From assembly GCF_900095225.1 (NCBI RefSeq), contig NZ_LT607420.1:184396-248395 (forward strand): 64,000 nucleotides of DNA. The letters run 5' to 3'. The translations under genes and the position numbers were made by a program. Numbering within the stretch: the first letter of the stretch is position 1; each line of letters begins with the position of its first letter. Below, one piece after another: positions 1 through 8,994 of this stretch. A model generated the notes under the pieces. The model had not been told where the DNA came from. It did no database searches and saw nothing but the letters and a program-made list of their open reading frames with translations. This stretch comes from Pseudomonas sp. UMAB-08 (lineage in GTDB: Bacteria; Pseudomonadota; Gammaproteobacteria; Pseudomonadales; Pseudomonadaceae).

Positions 1-1371
1 ATTGCGACATGCCTGGGTGTCGCCGCAGCGATTACCACCAGCGGCGAACTGCGTTTTGGCACCTGCCTGCTCAATCCACCGAGCGGTTACGCGCTCGGCG
101 ATCTGGAGTTGGGCAAACGATTTGTCTCCGACTTGCTGTCCGGGCAACACGTGCGTATCGAAGGCGCCGCGCCTTGGCTGGCGCAAGCGCAGTTACCTGA
201 AAATGAGCACGCACAGCTGGCGATTCATGTCGGTTGTGCCGAACGCGAGCCGGCGGCCAATGAGCTGCTGATCTACCCGCGCAGTGTGTTGGTGGCGGTC
301 AGCGCGACCGTGCCGGATCTGGCAAATGCTGTCCGCGCGGCCCTGCACGATGCCGGGATTGCCGTTCAGGCGCTGGCCTGCTTGCTGGCGTCAGACCGTG
401 AAATGGCCAGCCCTGCGCTGCGTGAAGCAGCATTGGCGCTGGGCGTGCCGCTGCGGTTTGCTTCGACAGCGGCGGAGGCTGATGTCAGCGAGTTGGCGCA
501 GCAGGCCGTGCCACAGCTACTGCCACCCATCAGTGTGGGCAGTGGCATCGCCATTGCTGTCGCCGGGGAGCCGTTGGATGTGCAGCAGATCGGTCGTGGA
601 CGCGGGCGTCTGGCGGTTATCGGTCTGGGGCCTGGCGCTGCCGAATTGATGGTGCCAGCGGTCAAAGCTGAACTGGCGCGGGCCAACGATGTGCTGGGTT
701 ACGAAACCTACGTGCGCATGGCCGGGCCGTTCCGGGCCGATCAAGTGCAGCACTGCACCGACAACCGCGAAGAAATGCAGCGCGCCCGACATGCCTTCGA
801 ACTCGCGGCTCAAGGGCGTTCGGTGGTGGTGGTGTCGTCGGGTGATCCGGGCGTGTTCGCCATGGCCTCGGCCGTGCTTGAAGCACTGCACGAGTCGAGT
901 AATGCCGCTTGGCACGCCGTTGAACTGGAAATCCTGCCGGGGGTGTCCGCCTCGCTGGCCACTGCCGCTCAGGCGGGTGCCCCGTTGGGCCATGACTTCT
1001 GCGTGATGTCGCTGTCGGACAACCTCAAACCGTGGGACGTGATTGAAAACCGTCTGGACCTGGCGTCTCAGGCCGATCTGGCGCTGGCGTTCTACAACCC
1101 CATTTCCCGTTCTCGTCCGTGGCAATTGGGGCGCGCGCTGGAAATCGTCCGCCAACATCGCACCCCGGAAACCCCCGTCACTCTGGGCCGTGATATAGGC
1201 CGTCCAGGGCAAACACTGCGGGTCATTACGCTGGGCGAATTGACCCCGGATCAAGTGGACATGCGCACCATGGTCCTGATTGGCTCGTCGACGACCTGCA
1301 CCTTCCCCCGTGCCGATGGCGGCAGTTGGGTCTATACGCCTCGGTGGTACGGGGTGAAGCCGAGCGGTTGA
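1..1371 (+). CDS. cobJ: CbiG-CobJ fusion, precorrin-3B C17-methyltransferase (5' partial)
   Basis: Corrin ring synthesis: SAM-dependent methylation at C17 with ring contraction. The reading frame is open from base 1, so the start lies upstream of the window. The first 195 or so visible codons resemble the CbiG family (early TTSGELRFGTCLLNPP and GYALGDLELGKRF stretches). From about codon 200 a tetrapyrrole methylase domain begins with VIGLGPGAAELM, followed by VLGYETYV and the SAM-binding SSGDPGVFAMAS. It ends with LRVITLGELTPDQVDMRTMV, a typical CobJ terminus. CbiG-CobJ fusions are usual in Pseudomonas. An internal methionine at 109 is not the true start because the homology continues upstream of it. 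The gene ends a probable cob cluster outside the window. Confidence 0.9.
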   Translation: MATCLGVAAAITTSGELRFGTCLLNPPSGYALGDLELGKRFVSDLLSGQHVRIEGAAPWLAQAQLPENEHAQLAIHVGCAEREPAANELLIYPRSVLVAVSATVPDLANAVRAALHDAGIAVQALACLLASDREMASPALREAALALGVPLRFASTAAEADVSELAQQAVPQLLPPISVGSGIAIAVAGEPLDVQQIGRGRGRLAVIGLGPGAAELMVPAVKAELARANDVLGYETYVRMAGPFRADQVQHCTDNREEMQRARHAFELAAQGRSVVVVSSGDPGVFAMASAVLEALHESSNAAWHAVELEILPGVSASLATAAQAGAPLGHDFCVMSLSDNLKPWDVIENRLDLASQADLALAFYNPISRSRPWQLGRALEIVRQHRTPETPVTLGRDIGRPGQTLRVITLGELTPDQVDMRTMVLIGSSTTCTFPRADGGSWVYTPRWYGVKPSG

Positions 1372-1629
1372 GCCAGTGTCGTCAATTCCGGCATTTAGTT
1401 CGTAAGACAAGTCTCTGGTTGTGTGGGCTAACGCCGAGGTTATAACGGCGAAAGTCCACAAATGACCGTTGAATATTTACAGGGCCAAGTATTCCGGATG
1501 TTTGACGGTATGCACTTGAATAATCCCCGGCAGAGGAGTCAAAGTGGACGGCTGGAAACGATCATTGATGTGCGCTAGTTTGAGTGATGCCCAAGAAGGG
1601 TGATGACTCAATTAGAAAAGGATGTGCAC

Positions 1630-2445
1630 ATGAATGACGCTATTGAACCGACAATGATTATTGAAGCGTGTCGGGCTTATATTGCGGGTTGCGAGCTTCC
1701 TGCGGTGGCACTGTCTTCGGATGAAGTCGATAACCCTGTACCGGGAGAAATGCCCCGGTCCCTGACAGTCGACGAGAAAAAGGAAAGCGCCGCTGTCGTC
1801 GCTAACAGTATTGTTTCCTTTGTCGCGGGTATGTCCAGGCAGAGTAAGGACGATATCAAGAACTCCGTACTGTTCGCGACGCTGGTTGCCAATCGTGCAC
1901 ATCCCGAGATGCAAGGCCAGCGCTGGTATGAAAAGTTCATGGAGGTGATGTCCCGGGCATCTGGATGGTTCCCGAAGCGCAAGGATTACTCCAGATACAC
2001 GACGGTCGAACAGCAGTTCACGATGGATCAGGTCGGCCTCAAGGTCCTCTCTTCCGCGGTTGCCGCCGCCGCACTTCCTGGTCCGACCTCCCTATTACTG
2101 CTGGGCGTGGCGAAGCAGGCACTTGATGCCCTTCAGGCCAGCGAAGAACCACTCAAGTTGTTTGAGGGTAAAAGCCGCTCTCATGAAGGCGGTACCTTCA
2201 GCATTGTCTCTTGCACCGAGTCGGCCGATGACGAAGTGGTCATGACCATGGGAACCGTCAGCTTCTCGTCCACCCTGGATGTCACGAACGTCCTGTTCTG
2301 GAACTGGAGCAATACGTCGGTGAGTATTTCCCGCGCCGAGTCGCATCTGGTGTTGAATCAGGGTGTTTACGCCAACGTGCGGGACGACATCCTTGCAAAA
2401 CTGGGGAACAACGCGAAAGAGGCCGTTGCAGAGTACAGCATTTAA
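1630..2445 (+). CDS. Unknown protein, paralog A of a three-gene cluster
   Basis: Function not recognised. 271 residues, no signal peptide, one mildly hydrophobic alanine/leucine-rich stretch in the middle (AVAAAALPGPTSLLLLGVA). The start at ATG 1630 is chosen for an AAAAGG motif 8 bases upstream; GTG 1600 and ATG 1603 are in frame but less well placed. The N-terminal third (SFVAGMSRQSKDDIKNS) and the C-terminal third (FWN, then Y-A-x2-R, then LGNNAK) match paralog C at 3258-3908 closely and paralog B more weakly. All three genes are co-directional and probably one operon. Base composition looks lower in GC than cobJ or marC, by eye, suggesting acquisition. The central segment, roughly residues 100-160, is missing from paralog C. 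Confidence 0.75.
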   Translation: MNDAIEPTMIIEACRAYIAGCELPAVALSSDEVDNPVPGEMPRSLTVDEKKESAAVVANSIVSFVAGMSRQSKDDIKNSVLFATLVANRAHPEMQGQRWYEKFMEVMSRASGWFPKRKDYSRYTTVEQQFTMDQVGLKVLSSAVAAAALPGPTSLLLLGVAKQALDALQASEEPLKLFEGKSRSHEGGTFSIVSCTESADDEVVMTMGTVSFSSTLDVTNVLFWNWSNTSVSISRAESHLVLNQGVYANVRDDILAKLGNNAKEAVAEYSI

Positions 2446-2449
2446 TAAT

Positions 2450-2480
2450 CCGGAGAGCCGCAGGTGCTGCGGCTCTCTGG
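2450..2480 (+). other. Strong intercistronic hairpin between paralogs A and B
   Basis: Five bases after the stop codon of paralog A, GAGAGCCGCA (2453-2462) pairs perfectly with TGCGGCTCTC (2468-2477). An extra G-C closes a three-base loop, and the base of the stem extends with a wobble and two C-G pairs. No T run follows, so this is not a classical terminator. It lies 29 bases before the GTG start of paralog B. Possible roles are 3' protection of the first cistron, partial attenuation, or a processing site setting gene ratios. Confidence 0.6.
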
Positions 2481-2508
2481 TGCAGGTAACGTTATCAAGG
2501 AGAGCCCC

Positions 2509-3261
2509 GTGCGCAATGGAATGCAGGACGTTTATGTGAACGCAGGAAGTGTCGTTTTTTTTGACGACACCGTCAGTCATTCATTTAAAGAGGATGTACT
2601 TGATTCGCAGTTATATGTTCAGTTGGCTGCATCGAAGAAATATTCGAAGTTCGCTGAGTTTGAGGCGTGGCGTACAACATACCTCACGGCAATGGCAACG
2701 TTCGGCTGGATAGTTTCAGACCGTAAATACGACAGTCACCCAATAGCGAAAGATGAGCTGTTTGAACCGTGGTCGTGGATCGAACGTGAACTGGATGGCT
2801 GTGTACCGACGTCACTTGTCGCTCACGCTAAACGAGTATTGGCACCCGGCCCCGAGCGTTTCCAGGACCCTGCCGCACGGTTGCTTCTCGGAGAAAATAC
2901 GCTGCAATCCGAACCGTGGCAGGCTGACGTGGATGACAGTTTTGCCGGCGATATTTCAGCACATGCGCTTAAGGTGCCACCCGCCACCCAATTGTTCAGC
3001 GTGGTGTTACAGCTGAGTTTTGTTCATGCCGCCCCTGCGATGACCTCGGTGTTAATCTCGTTCAAAACCGTAGAACCCATCGAGCCACAGTTATTGCTCC
3101 GGACATTCGACCCTGACCGAATCGTGGGCAATATCGCGGTTGCCTCCTGCTCGGTCGAATTGTCGGATATCCGTTACGCACAGTTTCGGGAGCCATTCAT
3201 TACGGCTCTTGGCGCCCGAAGGACGTCAATGATCCTGCGGCTTGAGGACACGGAGCAATGA
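2509..3261 (+). CDS. Unknown protein, paralog B of a three-gene cluster
   Basis: Function not recognised; 250 residues, soluble by appearance. The start is GTG 2509 because AAGGAG (2497-2502) sits 6 bases upstream. The frame is open back to 2464, but the upstream part overlaps the intercistronic hairpin, and ATG 2521 is the next alternative. The N-terminus (KEDVLDSQLYVQLAASKKY) aligns with QDIEDCLLYAELYASEKF of paralog C. The C-terminus keeps the family signature Y-A-x2-R followed by ALG. It is the most divergent of the three: the FWN motif is replaced by SVLISFK. The stop codon overlaps the start of paralog C (ATGA), implying translational coupling and perhaps fixed stoichiometry. Confidence 0.75.
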   Translation: MRNGMQDVYVNAGSVVFFDDTVSHSFKEDVLDSQLYVQLAASKKYSKFAEFEAWRTTYLTAMATFGWIVSDRKYDSHPIAKDELFEPWSWIERELDGCVPTSLVAHAKRVLAPGPERFQDPAARLLLGENTLQSEPWQADVDDSFAGDISAHALKVPPATQLFSVVLQLSFVHAAPAMTSVLISFKTVEPIEPQLLLRTFDPDRIVGNIAVASCSVELSDIRYAQFREPFITALGARRTSMILRLEDTEQ

Positions 3262-3908
3262 TGGCTAAGAATTCTAGTGCTGCTTTGATAGGCAGTAGCC
3301 TGACATCGTTTTATTCCGGGATGTCGGAGCAGGAACGGCAAGATATCGAGGATTGCCTGCTGTACGCGGAGCTGTATGCCAGTGAGAAATTTGACCGGCA
3401 ACAGCTCTGGACAAGCTGGATGAATCGTTATCAGCGCGGACTGTTGAAGCTCGGGTTCACATTGACGGGTTTCATTGTGGAAAACCCGATACAGATTGAG
3501 TCCTCGCGGGATTTCGACCGGGTTACTTTCGACGCGATGAGCAAGGTCGGATCAGCTCATCTTGTCGAACTTGCGCACACCTCGTTCAGCGCCATGAAAA
3601 CCAGTGAGCATGCAAAGGTGTTTCTGGACAGTTGGTTCAGTACCGGACGCTCGGAAAGCTTTCAGGTTGTGCCCTGTGAAAACCTGCCCTCGGGAGAGTT
3701 ACAGGTTCTGGTCTGTGGGCTGAATATGACTTCTCGCACGGTGGTGGAGGGGCCATTTTTCTGGAACAGCATCAACTCAGAGATGACTGTCCGAATCAAT
3801 GGTGGCAGCTTTGCGTTCAACAGCACTGCCTATGCTGAACACCGGGCACGCGTGAGGACTGAGTTAGGCGATCAGGCCAAACGCTACATCACTGAAATAG
3901 AACTTTAG
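3258..3908 (+). CDS. Unknown protein, paralog C of a three-gene cluster
   Basis: Function not recognised; 216 residues and the shortest of the trio. It starts at ATG 3258, overlapping the stop of paralog B by four bases (a second ATG at 3261 is possible). SFYSGMSEQERQDIEDCLLY parallels SFVAGMSRQSKDDIKNS of paralog A. The end (FFWNSINSEMTVRING, then YAEHRARVRTELGDQAK) parallels the end of A. No membrane segment, signal peptide or catalytic motif is evident. The gene stops 21 bases before the convergent marC stop. The repeated family with diverged middles would suit a hetero-oligomeric complex, but that is inference. Confidence 0.75.
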   Translation: MMAKNSSAALIGSSLTSFYSGMSEQERQDIEDCLLYAELYASEKFDRQQLWTSWMNRYQRGLLKLGFTLTGFIVENPIQIESSRDFDRVTFDAMSKVGSAHLVELAHTSFSAMKTSEHAKVFLDSWFSTGRSESFQVVPCENLPSGELQVLVCGLNMTSRTVVEGPFFWNSINSEMTVRINGGSFAFNSTAYAEHRARVRTELGDQAKRYITEIEL

Positions 3909-3929
3909 CGCGGCGGCGGGCTGATTCCA

Positions 3930-4535
3930 CTACGGCACCAGGGGCACCAGGTACCCCTTCACCCCGGTAAAGATGATTTGCGCCGCCAGTGCGCACACGA
4001 ACAAGCCCATCAAGCGACTGACGATCTGCAGGCCCTGATCGCCAAGGATGCGTTCAATGCGGTTGGAAAGGTACAGCACAATCCCGACGGTGAGGCTGGC
4101 AAGGGCGATGCTGAGGATCGCGGTGACCTTATCGTCCCAGTGCGGCTGGCTGACGCCCATGACCAGCAGGGCGCCGATGGTGCCGGGGCCGACCGTCAGG
4201 GGAATGGTCAGCGGCACGATGGTCACGTCTTGCTGAACGTTGTCGGTCTGGACTGCGGATTTACCTTGAGCCATGCCCAGTGCCGAGATGAACAACACAC
4301 TGCCTGCGCCAATGCGGAAGGCATCCACGGTGATGCCGAACACGGTAAAAATCGCCCGCCCGAACAGGTACAGCAGAACACTCGAAATGAGCGTGGCCAG
4401 CGCGACTTTCCACGCCAGGCGACGACGTTCCTTGCTGGAATAACCACGGGTGAGGCTGATAAAACAGGACAGGACGAAGAACGGGCTATAGAGCACCAAC
4501 ATCTTCAAATAAACGCTGAACAACACGTGGAGCAT
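3930..4535 (-). CDS. MarC family integral membrane protein
   Basis: 201 residues with about six hydrophobic segments (first at LYSPFFVLSCFISL, then VALATLISSVLLYLFG) and the family-typical VPLTIPLTVGPGTIGALLVM stretch. The family (UPF0056) is widespread; its transport substrate is not established, and the old link of MarC to multiple antibiotic resistance was not upheld. It lies 100 bases downstream of retS on the same strand and converges with the three-paralog cluster. No terminator with a T run is visible in the 21 bases between the convergent stops. Confidence 0.88.
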   Translation of the reverse strand: MLHVLFSVYLKMLVLYSPFFVLSCFISLTRGYSSKERRRLAWKVALATLISSVLLYLFGRAIFTVFGITVDAFRIGAGSVLFISALGMAQGKSAVQTDNVQQDVTIVPLTIPLTVGPGTIGALLVMGVSQPHWDDKVTAILSIALASLTVGIVLYLSNRIERILGDQGLQIVSRLMGLFVCALAAQIIFTGVKGYLVPLVP

Positions 4536-4635
4536 GGTTTGAGCTCGCCCGACAGGTGGATGACGAAGAGAAGTCTATCAGGCGGCGCGCGCTGTCTTGT
4601 GGAGGAATATCAGTTTCATTGGCGTGTGGGTGAAA

Positions 4636-7407
4636 TCAGCTGGTTTGGGCCTCGGCCTGACGTTGCTCACGCTTGGCGACCCAGTGCTCAATCAGCTCGC
4701 GCAATTGCGACAGCTCTACGGGTTTGGCCATGTGCCCGTCCATGCCTGCCTGAACGGCACGCTCTTTATGCTCCGTCAGGATATGCGCGGTCAGGGCGAC
4801 TACCGGCGTGCGTACTCGCTGATTTCCGACCTCCCAGGCGCGCAGTTGGCGGGTGGCGGAAAACCCGTCAAGGACCGGCATCTCGCAGTCCATCAACACC
4901 AGGTCGTAGTGTTGGGCTTTCATCGCGATCAGTGCTTCTTCGCCGTTGCTGGCGGTATCCGGCTGCAGGTTGAGCTTGCCGAGCATGCCGCGAATCACTT
5001 TGGTCGAGATGCTGTTGTCTTCGGCGACGAGGATGCGGAAATCACTCGGGACGCTGATGGGCTTGCTGGCATCGGACGGCAAACTGAACGGGGACGCACC
5101 CTTGTTGCGTTGGTTGAGTTCATCGGCCAGGGTCGTCTTGAGCGTGTAGCCCGCCACCGGTTTGGCCAGGATGCGTTTGATGCCGGCGTTGCGCGCGATG
5201 ATCTTGCTCGGCGCGTTGCTGATGCCCGTGAGCATGATCAACAGGATGTCGTGGTTCAGGCTTGGGTCTTCCTTGATCTTGGCCGCCAGTTGCATCCCGG
5301 TCATGCCGGGCATGTTCTGGTCGAGCAGGACCGCATCGAAATAATCACGCAGATGCGCCTTGGTCCGCAGCAGTGCGAGCGCTTCCTTGCCCGACGATAC
5401 GGCACTGACATTCAAGCCCCAGGCGCTGCATTGCTGCACCAGGACTTTGCGGCAGGTGTCATTGTCGTCTACCACCAACACACGGGCGCCCTTGAGCGAA
5501 CGGTCGAGGTCTGTGGTGGGTTGTTCCAGTCGATCCGGATCCAACGGCAATGTGAGCCAGAGTGTGCTGCCCTGATTGGTGCCGCTCTGGATGCCGAACT
5601 CACCGTGCATCAGCATGATCAATTGCCGGGCAATCGCCAGCCCCAGATTGCCGCCGAGCTTGGTGCTGGAGAGGAAATTCTTGCTGTGCAATTCGGTGTG
5701 CAGCAGCGCGTCGCGCTCCTTGGCCGCCAACGGCTCGCCGCTGTCTTGCACGGCAATCCGCAGGCGCGGTTTGCCGCTGCGCGAATCCAGTGCAACCACC
5801 AGCAGAACCTCGCCCTGGTCGGTTTTCTTCAGGGCATTTTCCAGCAGGCTGAGTAACGTTTGGCGGAGGCGCGTAGGGTCACCGCTGATCACGCGTGGGA
5901 CCTGTGGCTGAATAAAACTGATCAGTTCGACGTTCTGCTGTTCGGCTTTGGCCCGGAAGATATTCAGACAGTCTTCGATCAGTGCGTTGAGGTCGAACTG
6001 CACATCATCGAGCTCGATTTGCCCGGACTCGAGTTTGGTGATGTCGAGAATCTCGTTGATCAGCGTCAGCAGCTCATTGCCAGCGCTGTGGATGGTCTGC
6101 ACGTAATCACGCTGCTTGACTGAAAGCGGCGTGCCCAGCAGCAGCTCGGTCATGCCCAGTACGCCATTCATCGGGGTGCGGATTTCGTGGCTGATCTTCG
6201 CCAGAAACTCGGCCTTGGCATTGACTTCGGCGGTGCTGGCTGCCAGATCGCGGCTGGCGCTGAAGTGATCTTCGGTGATGCTGCGGTGACGCTCGCTGAG
6301 GGCAATGCTCATCAGCAGCCCCGAGATACAGAACACACCCAGCAGGGTAATGACCAGCCATTGCGGTGCGATCAGGGTCAGGCGGAGCAAGGCTGGCAGA
6401 ATCACCAGGCAACCCAGATTGAACACGACCATCGCCAGGACAAATAGCCGGGCAGGGCTGTAACCCTTGTGCCAGTGGTAGGAGGCAACGAACAGAATGC
6501 TCAGGCTCGCCAGCGCCACCACGCCATAGGTGATGATATTCAGGGGCAGGGTATCGACGAACAACACCAGCAGGCCACACAGGCCGATGACCAACATGTC
6601 AGCCAGCAGGAAGCGGTTCAGGCCACTGGAACGCCGGGGCGCGAAAAATCGATAAGCGAACATCAGGCCGCTCAGGGCCGCCAGGATCAATGCCAGGTAT
6701 GCGCCGGGCGTCTGCGCCAGGTGCCTGTTGGGCAGCCATGGAGCCAGCAGATTCAGCAGCAGCAGTGCACTCAAGGCCAGCATCGCCTCACAGGCCCCCA
6801 GCCACAGGCTGCTTTGTGCGCGAGTGTGGGCGAAACGCGTGATGTTCTGCAGGACCAACATCGCCAGACAACCGAGGAACAGGCCAAGCAATAACGGCTG
6901 CCGCTCGTCCGCAGCGCTGGCTATCGCCGATTGCAGGGTGATGTTGGGGCGTAATTTCTGTTCTGACACCGAGCGCAGGTAGATGTCCAGCGGGACATCG
7001 CTTTGTGGCAGGGGCAGGAGGAAGTCGGTGGAGGTTGGCAGTTTGTTGTTGCGCGGTATGTTATTACCGGCACGTGAGTGGCTGATCAGCGTATCGCCGT
7101 CAAGCACGTACAGGTCCAGGCTGGCCAGGTCGGGCGCGAAGATGCGCAGCAGTTGTTCGTGATCGTCGGGTTGCAGGCGATAGTGCAGCCAGACTGCGCT
7201 GTTGCGGTCGCCTGCGCTGACTTGATCGAGTTCGATTGGACTGAATTGATTCGAGTAGCGCGCCGAATGGACATCGCTTAATTGCAGGTCGGCCTTTTCA
7301 TCCAGCAATGTAGACCAGCCACCGCTTTGCTCGGCATAAGCCGGGAGCATGCAGAGCAGGGTCAGCAGACTGACAGTGAAGCCTATGGCGATCCTGAGCC
7401 AGCGCAC
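4636..7407 (-). CDS. retS: Hybrid sensor kinase RetS
   Basis: Inner-membrane hybrid sensor that in Pseudomonas antagonises GacS, and so controls the Rsm small RNAs and the switch between acute (T3SS) and biofilm/T6SS states. 923 residues: signal peptide ending AYA-E near residue 26; 7TMR-DISMED2 sensory domain about 40-165; seven-helix membrane domain about 180-385; histidine kinase with H-box [10 protein letters not shown] (His about 407), N-box-like ENALKKT and G-box GGNLGLAIA; first receiver about 640-765 (phospho-Asp about 695 in LLDQNMPG); second receiver about 790-905 (Asp about 839 in LMDCEMP). The two C-terminal receivers and the purD-purH-fis neighbourhood match P. aeruginosa RetS (PA4856). 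It is relevant to the T6SS genes in this window because RetS represses T6SS in P. aeruginosa. Confidence 0.93.
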   Translation of the reverse strand: MRWLRIAIGFTVSLLTLLCMLPAYAEQSGGWSTLLDEKADLQLSDVHSARYSNQFSPIELDQVSAGDRNSAVWLHYRLQPDDHEQLLRIFAPDLASLDLYVLDGDTLISHSRAGNNIPRNNKLPTSTDFLLPLPQSDVPLDIYLRSVSEQKLRPNITLQSAIASAADERQPLLLGLFLGCLAMLVLQNITRFAHTRAQSSLWLGACEAMLALSALLLLNLLAPWLPNRHLAQTPGAYLALILAALSGLMFAYRFFAPRRSSGLNRFLLADMLVIGLCGLLVLFVDTLPLNIITYGVVALASLSILFVASYHWHKGYSPARLFVLAMVVFNLGCLVILPALLRLTLIAPQWLVITLLGVFCISGLLMSIALSERHRSITEDHFSASRDLAASTAEVNAKAEFLAKISHEIRTPMNGVLGMTELLLGTPLSVKQRDYVQTIHSAGNELLTLINEILDITKLESGQIELDDVQFDLNALIEDCLNIFRAKAEQQNVELISFIQPQVPRVISGDPTRLRQTLLSLLENALKKTDQGEVLLVVALDSRSGKPRLRIAVQDSGEPLAAKERDALLHTELHSKNFLSSTKLGGNLGLAIARQLIMLMHGEFGIQSGTNQGSTLWLTLPLDPDRLEQPTTDLDRSLKGARVLVVDDNDTCRKVLVQQCSAWGLNVSAVSSGKEALALLRTKAHLRDYFDAVLLDQNMPGMTGMQLAAKIKEDPSLNHDILLIMLTGISNAPSKIIARNAGIKRILAKPVAGYTLKTTLADELNQRNKGASPFSLPSDASKPISVPSDFRILVAEDNSISTKVIRGMLGKLNLQPDTASNGEEALIAMKAQHYDLVLMDCEMPVLDGFSATRQLRAWEVGNQRVRTPVVALTAHILTEHKERAVQAGMDGHMAKPVELSQLRELIEHWVAKREQRQAEAQTS

Positions 7408-7509
7408 GGCGAAATCCCTTCGTAGTTGAATGCCAGATAACTATGCGCGGGGCTGGAATAAACAGGCAAGCACCAGCTGATAGGTGCCTGCCCGGTTGGC
7501 CGTCTAGCC

Positions 7510-8805
7510 TTATTCCAGGTCTTCACCACGCTCGCGAGCAATGGCACGGTAGCCAATGTCGTTGCGATAGAAACAACCTTCCCAATCAATTTCAGCCGCC
7601 AGTCGGTAAGCCTGTTCCTGGGCGCTCGCTACGCTTTCGCCTAGCGCGGTGGCACACAGGACACGCCCGCCGGACGTCACGACCTGACCATCCTTCAGTG
7701 CTGTACCAGCATGGAACACTTTGCCAGGCAAACCTGCCGCAGCGTCCAGACCCTTGATCACGGCATCTTTGGCGTAATCGCCAGGGTACCCGCCAGCGGC
7801 CAGCACTACGCCCAGACTCGGACGCGGGTCCCACTGAGCTTCAACTTTGTCCAGGGCTTGCGCCAGAGCGGCTTCGATCAGGAGCACCAGGCTTGATTGC
7901 AGACGCAGCATCACCGGTTGGGTTTCCGGATCGCCAAAGCGGCAATTGAACTCGATGACCTTCGGATTGCCTGCCTTGTCGATCATCAGCCCAGCATAGA
8001 GGAAACCGGTGTAAACGTTACCTTCCTCGGCCATGCCCCAGACAGTCGGCCATATGACCAGGTCCATGACACGTTGGTGCACCTGTGCAGTCACCACCGG
8101 GGCTGGGGAGTAAGCGCCCATGCCGCCGGTATTCGGGCCGCTGTCGCCGTCGCCGACGCGCTTGTGATCCTGACTGGTGGCCATCGGCAATACGTTCTTG
8201 CCGTCGACCATCACAATAAAGCTGGCCTCTTCGCCATCGAGGAACTCTTCGATGACTACCCGCGAACCGGCTTCGCCAAATGCGTTGCCAGCGAGCATGT
8301 CGCGTACAGCGTCTTCGGCTTCAGTCAGGGTCATGGCAACGATGACGCCTTTGCCCGCCGCCAGGCCGTCTGCCTTGATTACGATCGGCGCGCCGGTTTT
8401 TTGCAGATAAGCCAACGCAGGCTCGACCTCGGTGAAGGTCTCATAATCCGCTGTCGGGATCTTGTGACGCGCGAGGAAATCTTTGGTGAAGGCTTTCGAG
8501 CCTTCCAGCTGCGCGGCACCTGCGGTCGGACCGAAGCAGTCCAGGCCACGGGCACGGAACAGATCGACCACGCCAGCGACCAGCGGCACTTCCGGACCAA
8601 CAATGGTCAGGGACACGTTCTTTTGTGCAAAATCTGCAAGCTGCTCAAGGGCCAGCACGTCGATGGCGACGTTTTCGCACTTGGCTTCAGTCGCGGTCCC
8701 GGCATTGCCCGGTGCCACGAATACTTTCACGACACGCGGGTCCTGTGCGACTTTCCACGCCAGGGCGTGTTCACGGCCACCGCTGCCAATGATCAAAACA
8801 TTCAT
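7510..8805 (-). CDS. purD: Phosphoribosylamine-glycine ligase PurD
   Basis: Second step of purine synthesis: ATP-dependent joining of glycine to 5-phosphoribosylamine. 431 residues, usual length. N-terminal NVLIIGSGGREHALAWK, then the ATP-grasp region with VIKADGLAAGKGVIVA, GMGAYSPAPV and EFNCRFGDPETQ. The start is ATG 8805 (MNVLIIG): the 29 upstream in-frame codons are non-homologous, and a GAGG lies about 8 bases upstream. It follows purH by 189 bases on the same strand and precedes retS by 102 bases. An imperfect hairpin near 7468-7495 followed by TGTTTATT on the minus strand may end the pur transcript, but it is weak. Confidence 0.95.
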   Translation of the reverse strand: MNVLIIGSGGREHALAWKVAQDPRVVKVFVAPGNAGTATEAKCENVAIDVLALEQLADFAQKNVSLTIVGPEVPLVAGVVDLFRARGLDCFGPTAGAAQLEGSKAFTKDFLARHKIPTADYETFTEVEPALAYLQKTGAPIVIKADGLAAGKGVIVAMTLTEAEDAVRDMLAGNAFGEAGSRVVIEEFLDGEEASFIVMVDGKNVLPMATSQDHKRVGDGDSGPNTGGMGAYSPAPVVTAQVHQRVMDLVIWPTVWGMAEEGNVYTGFLYAGLMIDKAGNPKVIEFNCRFGDPETQPVMLRLQSSLVLLIEAALAQALDKVEAQWDPRPSLGVVLAAGGYPGDYAKDAVIKGLDAAAGLPGKVFHAGTALKDGQVVTSGGRVLCATALGESVASAQEQAYRLAAEIDWEGCFYRNDIGYRAIARERGEDLE

Positions 8806-8994
8806 TTCAAAAACCTCGATGACGCTGAATTCTGTTTTAGAGCCTAAAGCGCTTTTCGCTGTAGGAGGTCGCAATGAAGTGGGTAGATGCAAGGCGGAGT
8901 CGCTTTCGATGAGCGGAGTTGCCTTTTGGCAATGAGCATCATCGGAAGCGGCTCCAACGCAGCAGATACCTGCTTCAGTGCGGCCGCTGCCAAG

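Noticed and set aside
517..1461. 314-residue open frame opposite cobJ
   Set aside because: It lies antisense to a well-supported methyltransferase, has no recognisable domain, and reflects third-position GC bias.
3978..4973. 331-residue open frame opposite marC and the end of retS
   Set aside because: It spans two real genes on the other strand and has no coherent fold features.
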